From Candidatus Hydrogenedentota bacterium (lineage in GTDB: Bacteria > Hydrogenedentota > Hydrogenedentia > Hydrogenedentales > SLHB01): 64,000 bases of DNA. Position 1 is the first letter of the stretch. Each line of letters starts with the position of its first letter. Under the pieces are notes generated by a model. That model saw nothing but the letters and a program-made list of their open reading frames with translations. It searched no databases and was not told the origin of the DNA. A program made the translations under genes and the position numbers. The stretch spans positions 1-64,000 of the forward strand of contig JADLHJ010000035.1 of assembly GCA_020848835.1 (NCBI GenBank), given 5' to 3'. Shown here piece by piece: positions 1 to 8,919 of the stretch.

Positions 1-109
1 GGTTCACGTGCAGCCGGTAAAGGTGCTCGAAGGCCCGCCGGTCCCCACCCTGGGCCCGCCGCACCATCATCCCGTCATCCAACTCGGCAGTATTCTCCGC
101 CACGTGCAT
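1..109 (-). CDS. ECF RNA polymerase sigma factor, N-terminal fragment (truncated by window edge)
   Basis: Reverse-strand translation from ATG at 109: MHVAENTAELDDGMMVRRAQGGDRRAFEHLYRLHVN, typical sigma-70 region 2 start of ECF factors; runs off the window; not in the supplied ORF track. Confidence 0.78.
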   Translation of the reverse strand, partial: MHVAENTAELDDGMMVRRAQGGDRRAFEHLYRLHVN

Positions 110-245
110 CCCGCTAGGTCGTCCCGCAATCACGGCTTGGCAACATATGCTCACATCCAGTCTGATACCCCCGCCGGAATAAGGGTTTAGATGGAAACCG
201 ATGACCTGAACTCAATTACAGCCCCAACTCGACACGCAAAGCAAC

Positions 246-277
246 GTAGCGCCCGGTCTCCGCGCCGGGCGTGCCTC
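246..277 (+). repeat. repeat family A (GTAGCGCCCGGTCTCCGCGCCGGGCGTGCCTCG)
   Basis: Four copies in the window; cgcccgg/ccgggcg stem. Confidence 0.85.
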
Positions 278-386
278 GGTGAAACATACCGCGTCCGTAT
301 CATTACTACGCAATCCGCGCCGGACTGCGTGTGTTAGTGTACTTCTCCGTTATGATTTGGCACATAGGAAAATCGCGGAGGTGACC

Positions 387-1178
387 ATGACACGCATGCG
401 ACAAACGATTACCGCGCTGGCGTTCGTATCCATATTGCTCATACCCGGCTGCCCTCCCTCTGGCCAACTGCAGGCAGGCGACACGCGCACCTTCGACGGC
501 ATCCCGTTCCAATGGTGCCCGCCCGGCACCTTCGTCATGGGCAGTCCGGGCAGCGAAGAAGGACGCCGCACCAACGAACGGCTCCACGAAGTTACGATTA
601 CAAAAGGCTTCTGGCTGTCCACCTACGAGATCACGCAGGCGCAATGGGAAGAAATCCTCGACGATAACCCTTCAGAATTCGTAGGAAACAATCTGCCCGT
701 CGAAACCGTGACATGGGACGACGTGCAGGATTTCATCGTCCTTATGAACGCAAACGCGGACGGAAACCCGTATCGCCTGCCGACCGATGCCGAGTGGGAA
801 TACGCCTGCCGCGCAGGCACTACTTCGCGCTTCTACTGGGGAAAGGACGCGGATGAAGAGGACATCTACGACTACGCCTGGTTTGTATTAAACGCGCACT
901 CTGAAACCAGTCCGGTCGGTGAAATGCTGCCGAATGCCTGGGGCCTTTACGACATGTCCGGCAACGTCTACGAATGGTGCGACGACTTCTACCAGGCAAA
1001 CCTCGGCAACGATCCCGTCACCAATCCCCAAGGCCCAGGCACAGGCGCGGGCCGAGTCATCCGCAGCGGCTCCTGGTTCTACGACGCAAACTACTGCCGT
1101 TCGGCTTATCGGAGCTATCAACTACAAGACGTCGGCAATGGAGCAATTGGCTTTCGGCTGCTAAGAGAGCAAAACTAG
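387..1178 (+). CDS. SUMF1/formylglycine-generating-enzyme-like domain lipoprotein
   Basis: Signal/lipobox (FVSILLIPGC), then PGTFVMGS, TKGFWLSTYEITQAQWEE, RLPTDAEWEYACRAGT, NVYEWCDD, GFRLLRE motifs; start chosen at 387. Confidence 0.88.
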   Translation: MTRMRQTITALAFVSILLIPGCPPSGQLQAGDTRTFDGIPFQWCPPGTFVMGSPGSEEGRRTNERLHEVTITKGFWLSTYEITQAQWEEILDDNPSEFVGNNLPVETVTWDDVQDFIVLMNANADGNPYRLPTDAEWEYACRAGTTSRFYWGKDADEEDIYDYAWFVLNAHSETSPVGEMLPNAWGLYDMSGNVYEWCDDFYQANLGNDPVTNPQGPGTGAGRVIRSGSWFYDANYCRSAYRSYQLQDVGNGAIGFRLLREQN

Positions 1179-1427
1179 GTCTGCTTTTCTTCAGCGTTCG
1201 TAGTCACAATGGTGGGGTTCTCCCCCTCTTCAATTAATGCGTCTGGTTGAATCATCGAAGGATTCTGAATCACACGTTGCACACACCGGCGAATACCGTG
1301 CTAAACAACGCTTTTTGATCGATGTTATGCAAAAAAATTGAACACAGACACCAAAATTGCCTTTACAATTAACGGTGAACACGCATAACGGTGACGTGAG
1401 TTCTGTTTACGTCGGGGGGAATCTGTT

Positions 1428-1913
1428 ATGAAGTACTACCTGCTTTCCGCAATCGTTATCGGCATCACGCTACACACGGCATGCACGCGCGCAATAACTC
1501 CCGCGCCCGCCGTAGAAGGGAAACGAATCGGCGTCTACGATTCCCGTAGCGTCGCGGTAGCCTTCGCCGGCAGCGAGAAACACGAAGCCAGCCTGCGCGG
1601 ATTGGACGCAACCGCCATGCGCGAAAAACAGGCCCTGATGCACGAACAAGGTTTCAGTACCGCGCCGGTAGACGACATCCTAGCGCTCTATCCCGGCGAA
1701 GTAGCCGCGCTGAAAGCCAAGCATAACCTCGACGCACTCGTTTCCAAATGGGACAAACCGGCCCTCGATCAGTACGCCGGCACCACACAAATCGACGTAA
1801 CGGACGAACTCATCGAAATCCCAAAACCAAATGATGGCCAACGCAAATCGGCCCAGGAAATCAAAAAGATCAAACCGATCTCACGCGAACAGGCCCGCAC
1901 ACTGAAAGATTGA
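1428..1913 (+). CDS. hypothetical lipoprotein
   Basis: N-terminal signal with Cys (ITLHTAC), preceded by purine-rich GGGGGGAA; no recognised family. Confidence 0.65.
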   Translation: MKYYLLSAIVIGITLHTACTRAITPAPAVEGKRIGVYDSRSVAVAFAGSEKHEASLRGLDATAMREKQALMHEQGFSTAPVDDILALYPGEVAALKAKHNLDALVSKWDKPALDQYAGTTQIDVTDELIEIPKPNDGQRKSAQEIKKIKPISREQARTLKD

Positions 1914-1951
1914 AACAGCTATTTTTGCGGCCATGAAACGTCAAGAAAAAA

Positions 1952-1981
1952 GGCCCAATCGGAAGACATCCCGATTGGGCC
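1952..1981 (-). terminator. Rho-independent terminator for the MCP gene
   Basis: 11-bp inverted repeat ggcccaatcgg/ccgattgggcc; read on the minus strand it is followed by a U-rich tract (ccttttttctt). Confidence 0.8.
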
Positions 1982-1999
1982 GCGTTGCGCTAGACTTGT

Positions 2000-3964
2000 T
2001 TAGAAATCTTTCATATCGTCGTCGTCAAGCGGAATCACACTCTCCGGCTTGGCGACTTTCACGGACCTGTTGCGCGCCGCGGGCGGCAACGCTTTGCGAG
2101 CCGGACCGGCAAGCGCGCGGCGCTCGTGCATATGGCCCGCGCCATTCCCATTTGCGCCGCCAACCATTGCGCGCAATTGATCGACCATGCGGTTCATTTC
2201 CTCGGCCTGTGCGCCGAGTTCTTCCGCCGCAGCCGCCGCCTGCTCCGAACTCGCGGCATTGGTCTGCGTGACCTGATTAAGCTGGTTCATCGCCGTGCCG
2301 ATTTGTTCGATACCGCGCGCCTGCTCATTGCTCGCGGATGCGATCTCGCCGACCAGGTTATTCACTTTGTGCACGGACTCTGAAATTTCCTTTAGCGATC
2401 CGCCCACCTCACTACTAATCTTCACGCCACGATCAGCATTGTTTACCGAAGTCTCGATCATGCTCGCTGTATTCTTAGCTGCCTCCGCCGATCTCTGCGC
2501 GAGATTGCGCACTTCTTCCGCCACAACCGCGAAGCCCTTGCCCGCGTCGCCCGCGCGCGCCGCTTCCACGGCCGCATTCAATGCCAACAGGTTGGTCTGG
2601 AACGCGATCTCGTCGATGCTCTTGATGATTTTCGCGGTCTCGTCAGAAGACTTCTTGATATCAATGATCGCGGTACCCATTCGATCCATCGACTCCGCGC
2701 CTTTTTCCGCACTCGCGTTGGCAACTTCGGCAAGTTTCTTGGCCTGCATCGCGTTGTCCGCGTTCTGGCGCGTCATCGATGTAATCTCTTCCAGCGAAGC
2801 AGATGTCTCTTCGATACTCGACGCTTGCTCACTCGCACCCGCGGCCATCGCCTGGCTGGACTGCGATACTTGGCCGGCCGCCGAGGTCGTTTGCTGCGAA
2901 CCTGTCGCAAGGTCGGACGCAATCTTGCGAAGTGCGTTATTCGTGCGCCGGCTGATGACTATCCCTAAGAGAAGTGAAAAAGCTACGCCGCCAATCATTG
3001 CAGTCGCTGACAAAGTTTCGAGACGTACCGACTGAACGCCTGCCTGGCGAACGGTATCTGCCGCTTCTTCCTGATTGAGAGCGAGTAACTTATCGCGCGT
3101 GGTTACGAGTTCTCCGACCAGTCTGTCGTTGATCTCCATTTGGCTGGCCATTTTGTCGTAAATTGATTGCGCATTACTGGCTTCTGCGAGCGCCACGTCG
3201 AATTGCCCAACGACTTTGTTCAACGCGGGTTCTTGATCATTCTGTACTAAAAGCTGCGCCGCCACCTTGTCGCCTTTCGTGACCTGTTCGCGAATTTGCC
3301 GGACGCACATGTGGACTTGGTCATGAAGTGGCTTTATTTCGGCTAATGCGGAACTAATCGCATTATTGCTTGTTTCATAAGTGGCGAGCCACTTTCCAAA
3401 GTCACACGCAGTTGGATCGTCAGTCACCTTTAACTCGGTGTTCTCGTCTATAGAATGCTCAACGGATCGGATGAGGGTTAGATGATCCGCACGAAATTTC
3501 TGAAGGTCGGCCTTAAGCGATGCAGGATTAAAAATGTCGGTCTTTTCTAATTCGTGCGATAGCCCAACGAAAGTCTCGTGCGCGCCCCACCATGCAACCC
3601 ATGCTTTTTCAAAAGCGGCAATTTCCGCAGCGCTCTCTCCGCCTTCGTGTAAGGACTTGAATTCGCTTATTGCACCATCGACTTGTGATTTGAATTCGTC
3701 GAAACGGACATACGTGTCCGCTCGTTCCTCTGCGGCTAGGGAAGGGTTCAACAATCCGTTCTCACCGCTGTCGATTGCGTTTTGAACCATACCAACCGTG
3801 AGGAGGCTCTTTAAGCTTCCTACGGTATCAGTGCCAAGCTCGTGCGTCGTCTTTGAGAGGCTAAGGATTCCGTAGAAGCCTGTAACGCCCAGAAAGAGTA
3901 CGATTGCCGCGACGGCCAAAAAGGCGAGGTTTAGTGTTTTCCCGATGGTCCATGTTGTACGCAC
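2000..3964 (-). CDS. methyl-accepting chemotaxis protein
   Basis: Two TM segments; signalling hairpin IDEIAFQTNLLALNAAVEAARAGDAGKGFAVVAEEVRNLAQRSAEAAK. Confidence 0.96.
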   Translation of the reverse strand: MRTTWTIGKTLNLAFLAVAAIVLFLGVTGFYGILSLSKTTHELGTDTVGSLKSLLTVGMVQNAIDSGENGLLNPSLAAEERADTYVRFDEFKSQVDGAISEFKSLHEGGESAAEIAAFEKAWVAWWGAHETFVGLSHELEKTDIFNPASLKADLQKFRADHLTLIRSVEHSIDENTELKVTDDPTACDFGKWLATYETSNNAISSALAEIKPLHDQVHMCVRQIREQVTKGDKVAAQLLVQNDQEPALNKVVGQFDVALAEASNAQSIYDKMASQMEINDRLVGELVTTRDKLLALNQEEAADTVRQAGVQSVRLETLSATAMIGGVAFSLLLGIVISRRTNNALRKIASDLATGSQQTTSAAGQVSQSSQAMAAGASEQASSIEETSASLEEITSMTRQNADNAMQAKKLAEVANASAEKGAESMDRMGTAIIDIKKSSDETAKIIKSIDEIAFQTNLLALNAAVEAARAGDAGKGFAVVAEEVRNLAQRSAEAAKNTASMIETSVNNADRGVKISSEVGGSLKEISESVHKVNNLVGEIASASNEQARGIEQIGTAMNQLNQVTQTNAASSEQAAAAAEELGAQAEEMNRMVDQLRAMVGGANGNGAGHMHERRALAGPARKALPPAARNRSVKVAKPESVIPLDDDDMKDF

Positions 3965-4448
3965 GTGGAGTCCCCCAAGTCATGCTAAATGAACTCCATC
4001 GGCGACGTGTTAAAAGGAATGTCTAAATTCCCCCTCACGCGACGCTGCTCGTCTTGAATGTCCTCCCTCATGAGGACCTGCCATCGAGTCAGTCAGCGCT
4101 CTCAGCATGAGTGTACAAAAGATGGATATAAAATGTAAATATGTTTTTTATAGATATCTAAGACCGAAAATCCTATATTTTCCAATAACCCATTAATCTT
4201 CTTCGATTTATAATCTAATCAGATGTTCCGCTAATCACAGATTGGCAACTCTCGGTATTCTTGCCTTTTGTATCTCCGCGACTAAAATCCACGAAATTCC
4301 TCGCTCGGCCAAAACCGGTTTTCTTGTCAACTGCGGCATACCAGACCGAGGACTAAGTTCCTAGTCCGCCTAGAACGCGCACAATCCCCTGCGGTATACT
4401 CTACGGTTGTCGTCGCAACTCAAAAACCGCTGCTAGCAGGGGAAAGTC

Positions 4449-6983
4449 ATGGCCAAGAAGTTGATGGTGGTGCCGTCCGAAGTCCGCAAAGGTGGGGTCC
4501 TCAACCTGGGCTCGATCCCGGTCAATACCTACAGCAAGTCCCTCAAGGACGAACTGAAGTCCAATAAGGACATCACTCCCGCGCGCTGCCTGCGCGCCTT
4601 CCGCGACATGGCGCTGATCCGCGAGTTCGAGACGATGCTCGACGACATCAAGAAGCTCGGCGCATACCAGGGCATCGACTATAAACACGCGGGCCCGGCG
4701 CACCTGTCCATCGGACAGGAAGGCGCGGCTGTCGGCGAATGCTTCCACCTCAGCATCGACGACCACATCTTCGGCAGCCACCGCAGCCATGGTGAAATCA
4801 TAGCGAAGAGCCTCGCCGCGATCCACGAAGTGAAAGGCAAGACGCTCGACACGATCATGCGCGAATACTTCGGCGGCACGATCCTCGGCATCGTCGAAAA
4901 GGGCGGCAAAACCGAAAAGCCCCTCAGCATCGGTAGCAATGGCAAGGCCACCTTCCGCGCGGACGACGAGGAAGAACTTGGCATCGACTTCCTGCTCTAT
5001 GGCCTGCTCTCCGAAGTCTTCGGACGCGAGACGGGTTTCAACAAGGGTATGGGCGGCTCCATGCACGCGTTTTTCATGCCCTTCGGCGTGTTTCCAAACA
5101 ACGCGATCGTTGGTGGCAGCGCCGACATCGCAACCGGTTCCGCGCTCTATAAAAAGATCCTGCGCAAGAAAGGCATCGCCGTCGCAAATGTTGGCGACGC
5201 GTCGATCGGTTGCGGCCCGACTTGGGAAGCCTTCGGCTTCGCGGCGATGGGGCAGTACACGAACCTCTGGGACAAAGAGTTCAAGGGTGGCCTGCCTATC
5301 ATCTACAACTTCATGAACAACTTCTACGGCATGGGCGGCCAACCCATCGGCGAGACGATGGGCTTCGAACGCCTCGCCCGCGCGGGCGCCGCGATTAACG
5401 CCGAAAACATGCAGGCGGAATGCGTAGACGGCAACAACCCGCTCAGCCTCGCCGACGCATACAATCGCAAGATCGAAACGATCAAGAGCGGCAAAGGCCC
5501 GGTCCTGCTCGAAGTCGTGTGCTACCGCCAAAGCGGGCACTCGCCCAGCGATCAGTCGTCCTACCGCGAACGCGAAGAGATCGAATTGTGGAAGCAGGTC
5601 GATCCGCTGATCGAATTCGGCGGACGTCTCGTTGAAGCAGGCGTCGCATCCGAAGACGATTTGAAAGCGATCCGCGAATACACCACGCGCAAAATCGTGA
5701 AGGCGCTCACGCTCGCGATTGACGATTCCAAATCGCCGCGCATGGCACTTGGTCCGCACATCGGCCTCGAACCGATCATGTTCTCGAACAAGATCGACGA
5801 GACCCTCCCCGGCCTGCAATTCAAGAACGACGTGCTCATTCCGCTCGATCAGAACCCGCGTGTGCAACAGATTGCGAAGAAGTCGCGCAACGGCATCGGC
5901 GCGAATGGTGAGGTGCTGAAAGAAGGCAAGGCGGTCAGCTTCCGCGACGCACAGTTTGAAGCGATCATCCACCACTTCTACAACGACTCGCGTATCGTTG
6001 CGTACGGCGAAGAAAACCGCGATTGGGGCGGCGCATTCGCCGTTTACCGTGGCCTTACGGAAGCGTTGCCCTACCACCGCCTCTTCAACTCGCCCATCAG
6101 CGAAGGCGCAATCGTCGGTACCGCGGTAGGCTTCGCGCTCGAAGGCGGCAAGCCGCTCGTTGAGTTGATGTATTGCGACTTCATGGGCCGCGCGGGCGAC
6201 GAAATCTTCAACCAGATGGCAAAGTGGCAGGCGATGTCCGGCGGCTATTGTCACATGCCCGTGGTGCTGCGTGTGTCCGTCGGCAGCAAATACGGCGCGC
6301 AACATTCGCAGGATTGGACGGCGCTCTGCGCGCATATCCCCGGTTTGAAAGTCGTGTTCCCCGCGACGCCCTACAGCGCGAAAGGCCTCATGGCCACGGC
6401 GCTCAGCGGCAGCGATCCGGTGGTGTTCTTCGAAAGCCAGCGCATCTACGACATCACCGAACAATTCAACGAAGGCGGAGTACCCGCGGAATACTACCGC
6501 TTACCCATCGGCGAACCCGCGATCATCAAAGAAGGGACCGATCTCACGATCATGACCTTCGGCGCAACGCTCTACCGCGCACTCGACGCCGCGAAACGCT
6601 TCGAAAGTGAATTCGGCATCTCCGTCGAACTCATCGACGGTCAGTCGCTAGTGCCCTTCAACTACGACATGCTCTATCGCTCGGTAAAGAAAACCGGCAA
6701 GCTCGTCCTCGCCAGCGACGCCTGCGAACGCGGCAGCTACATGCACACTATCGCCGGCCAAATCACGCAGTTGGCCTTCGACTTCCTCGACGCGCCAGTA
6801 AGCGTCATCGGCGCTGAAAACTGGATCGTCCCCCCAGCCGAACTCGAAGACGCCTACTACCCGCAACCGTCATGGTTCCTCGACGCATACCACACGCAGA
6901 TCAAAAACCTGCCCGGCTACACGCCATCAACGAATCGCACAGTGAACGAATTCATCTCTCGGGCGCGCTACGGCATTAGCTAA
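4449..6983 (+). CDS. fused E1 alpha/beta subunit of a thiamine-dependent 2-oxoacid dehydrogenase
   Basis: N-half E1-alpha motifs (RDMALIREFE, GPAHLSIGQEGAAVG, GDASIGCGPTWEAF, YRQSGHSPSD); C-half E1-beta motifs (SPISEGAIVGTAVGFALEGGKPLVELMYCDFM). Confidence 0.93.
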   Translation: MAKKLMVVPSEVRKGGVLNLGSIPVNTYSKSLKDELKSNKDITPARCLRAFRDMALIREFETMLDDIKKLGAYQGIDYKHAGPAHLSIGQEGAAVGECFHLSIDDHIFGSHRSHGEIIAKSLAAIHEVKGKTLDTIMREYFGGTILGIVEKGGKTEKPLSIGSNGKATFRADDEEELGIDFLLYGLLSEVFGRETGFNKGMGGSMHAFFMPFGVFPNNAIVGGSADIATGSALYKKILRKKGIAVANVGDASIGCGPTWEAFGFAAMGQYTNLWDKEFKGGLPIIYNFMNNFYGMGGQPIGETMGFERLARAGAAINAENMQAECVDGNNPLSLADAYNRKIETIKSGKGPVLLEVVCYRQSGHSPSDQSSYREREEIELWKQVDPLIEFGGRLVEAGVASEDDLKAIREYTTRKIVKALTLAIDDSKSPRMALGPHIGLEPIMFSNKIDETLPGLQFKNDVLIPLDQNPRVQQIAKKSRNGIGANGEVLKEGKAVSFRDAQFEAIIHHFYNDSRIVAYGEENRDWGGAFAVYRGLTEALPYHRLFNSPISEGAIVGTAVGFALEGGKPLVELMYCDFMGRAGDEIFNQMAKWQAMSGGYCHMPVVLRVSVGSKYGAQHSQDWTALCAHIPGLKVVFPATPYSAKGLMATALSGSDPVVFFESQRIYDITEQFNEGGVPAEYYRLPIGEPAIIKEGTDLTIMTFGATLYRALDAAKRFESEFGISVELIDGQSLVPFNYDMLYRSVKKTGKLVLASDACERGSYMHTIAGQITQLAFDFLDAPVSVIGAENWIVPPAELEDAYYPQPSWFLDAYHTQIKNLPGYTPSTNRTVNEFISRARYGIS

Positions 6984-6990
6984 AACACTG

Positions 6991-7065
6991 AACCACAGAT
7001 TGCACAGATTACACAGATAAATTCGGATCGTTTCTTCATGTGTGTAATCTGTGCAATCTGTGGTT
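6991..7065. repeat. 25-bp perfect inverted repeat between convergent genes
   Basis: aaccacagattgcacagattacaca (6991-7015) and its exact reverse complement (7041-7065), 25-nt loop. Confidence 0.95.
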
Positions 7066-7082
7066 TGATTTCTCTTTTATAT

Positions 7083-7997
7083 CTAGCGAATAAAGTCGAG
7101 CAGGCTGGGTTGGATAACGCGGCTCGCCGCGTTCAGTGCCGCCTGGAATGCGTTGCTCTGGGCGTTTAGATTGAGGACAACGTCGGCGAAGTCGGCGTCG
7201 ATGGAATCACTCAATGTCTGCTGCAACTGAATCTGGAAGTCATCCAATTCTGCTTCGCTCGCGGTGAACCGGTTCTGCACCGCACCCACGCGCGCGATGC
7301 CTTGTCCCAACTGTTGGCGGATGCCCTCAAGTTCGGCGAGGCGTGTTGTCTGCAGACTGGATTGATCCCCAGCGAGTAGGTTGTCGCGGATATCAATCAA
7401 TGTTTGGAAAATATCATCCGAACCCTGAAACACGATTGACCCAGGCTCATTGATGGTCACGTCCATGCCATCGCCAATGGTCACATTGATGTCTTCGTCA
7501 TTCCCAACGTAAGTAACCGCGGTGATATCGCCGTTCACATCGCGCGTGACTTCGTAGGGTGTCTGTGTCGTGCGCGTGCCGCCGAAGATGTATGCACTAC
7601 CTGTCTGATGGTTCGCAGAGTTCACCACGCCTTCGAGAATCTGATTAATTTCTTCGGCGAGAATATCGAGCGCGTTTTGATCGTTGGTGCCATTGGCGCC
7701 CCGCAAGGTAAGCTCCCGCGCGCGCAGAACGTTCTCGGTGAGCGTTTGCAGGGTAGTGACCGTCTCTTCTAAACGCGGCCCCGCCGACGCGATGTTCTGC
7801 ACGTACTGCTCGTTTTTTGCAATCGTCGCGCGCGCATTGATCGCGCGCCGCGCGTCGATCGGATCGTCGGATGGATTATTTACGCGAAGTCCGGAACCCA
7901 ATTGCGTTTGCAGGTCAATGATGCGGTTGCTCTGCGAACGCAGGTTAGCGAGTGCGCGCTGCACAAGAATTTGCGAAGTTACGCGTCCAACACCCAT
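7083..7997 (-). CDS. flgL: flagellar hook-associated protein FlgL (HAP3)
   Basis: N-terminal RVTSQILVQRALANLRSQSNRIIDLQTQLGSGLRVNNPSDDP; flagellin-like C-terminus. Confidence 0.93.
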   Translation of the reverse strand: MGVGRVTSQILVQRALANLRSQSNRIIDLQTQLGSGLRVNNPSDDPIDARRAINARATIAKNEQYVQNIASAGPRLEETVTTLQTLTENVLRARELTLRGANGTNDQNALDILAEEINQILEGVVNSANHQTGSAYIFGGTRTTQTPYEVTRDVNGDITAVTYVGNDEDINVTIGDGMDVTINEPGSIVFQGSDDIFQTLIDIRDNLLAGDQSSLQTTRLAELEGIRQQLGQGIARVGAVQNRFTASEAELDDFQIQLQQTLSDSIDADFADVVLNLNAQSNAFQAALNAASRVIQPSLLDFIR

Positions 7998-8001
7998 GAT
8001 C

Positions 8002-8499
8002 TTAACCTCGCTGATCGATCATGGCGGGTTCAGCCACGCTGGCCGAAATACCACGCTCGTCATACGACGGTTCCGCGCTGGGAGCCATCGCGATACACGC
8101 GAGCATGCGCTGATTAAAATCGAGTGAACGCCGGATCGTGCGTGCATTGAGACGAACTATGCGCCGCGTCTCTTCCACGGCCCGGTTGAGGCGCTTGCGA
8201 ATATCGCCCAACCGCGCATCAAACGGCGCGGGCACGGCGTCGATGAGTCCCGTGAGCGTGCGCTTTTCGGGCAGCAATTCCAATTGGGCAGCTACGACCG
8301 CAATGATGCCAACGCGCGCCACCTGCGCCCGCGCGGCTTCGCGCACCAAAATGTCCATTGCCGCAGTCCGTGCCTCAAACGTATTCAAATCGCGCGCGCC
8401 GATCGCGTCGATCTGCGCGCGGCACACGGCCAACACTGTCTCTTGCCGCTCGATTTCGTCTTCGAGCCCGCTGCACAGTTTTTCGAGCAATTCGTTCAC
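8002..8499 (-). CDS. flgN: FlgN-like flagellar export chaperone
   Basis: Coiled-coil protein of matching size immediately upstream of flgL, within the flagellar operon; weak sequence signature. Confidence 0.65.
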   Translation of the reverse strand: MNELLEKLCSGLEDEIERQETVLAVCRAQIDAIGARDLNTFEARTAAMDILVREAARAQVARVGIIAVVAAQLELLPEKRTLTGLIDAVPAPFDARLGDIRKRLNRAVEETRRIVRLNARTIRRSLDFNQRMLACIAMAPSAEPSYDERGISASVAEPAMIDQRG

Positions 8500-8565
8500 A
8501 GTATCATCCTCGCGCCCAACCCTTTATCGGCACCTTTGGGCCAATTCTTGAGCGCGGGCCTTACC

Positions 8566-8919
8566 CTACACTGCGTGCATCAGCGACGCTTTTACCGCGT
8601 GCAAACTCATATCCCGAGCAATGTTGCGCCCGTTCAGCGCCGCGATCATGTCCTGCTGTGCCATTTGTTTCGCGATGCCAAATTGGCCGCTGTCCGCCAT
8701 CGCGCTGGCCAGCGAGTCATTGAAGAGGTCGCGTTGATAGTCTGCCTCGACACCGCCGCCAAATAGGCCGTCTTTCGGCACCGACTTCGACATCTCGTCC
8801 AGCAATTGTTTTAGAAAGACATGTTCGAGCTCGCGATAGGCCAGCTTTTTTCGTCCTTCACTTGCGCCGACGTTCAAGTTTTTTGCGTACGCTGAATCGA
8901 GTGGGTTGACGTAGAGCAC
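8566..8919 (-). CDS. flgJ: FlgJ-type rod-binding protein (no muramidase domain)
   Basis: REL/EHVFLKQLLDEMSKSVPKDGLFGG...GIAKQMAQQ rod-binding signature; position after flgI. Confidence 0.88.
   Translation of the reverse strand: MLYVNPLDSAYAKNLNVGASEGRKKLAYRELEHVFLKQLLDEMSKSVPKDGLFGGGVEADYQRDLFNDSLASAMADSGQFGIAKQMAQQDMIAALNGRNIARDMSLHAVKASLMHAV

Noticed and set aside
8-190. 60-aa ORF at left edge
   Set aside because: Opposite strand encodes a plausible ECF sigma factor N-terminus; this ORF has a Pro/His-rich shadow composition.
4401-6464. 687-aa minus-strand ORF antisense to the fused E1 gene
   Set aside because: Low-complexity, Arg/Ala/His/Asp-rich composition from codon bias of the sense gene; sense protein has unambiguous E1 motifs.
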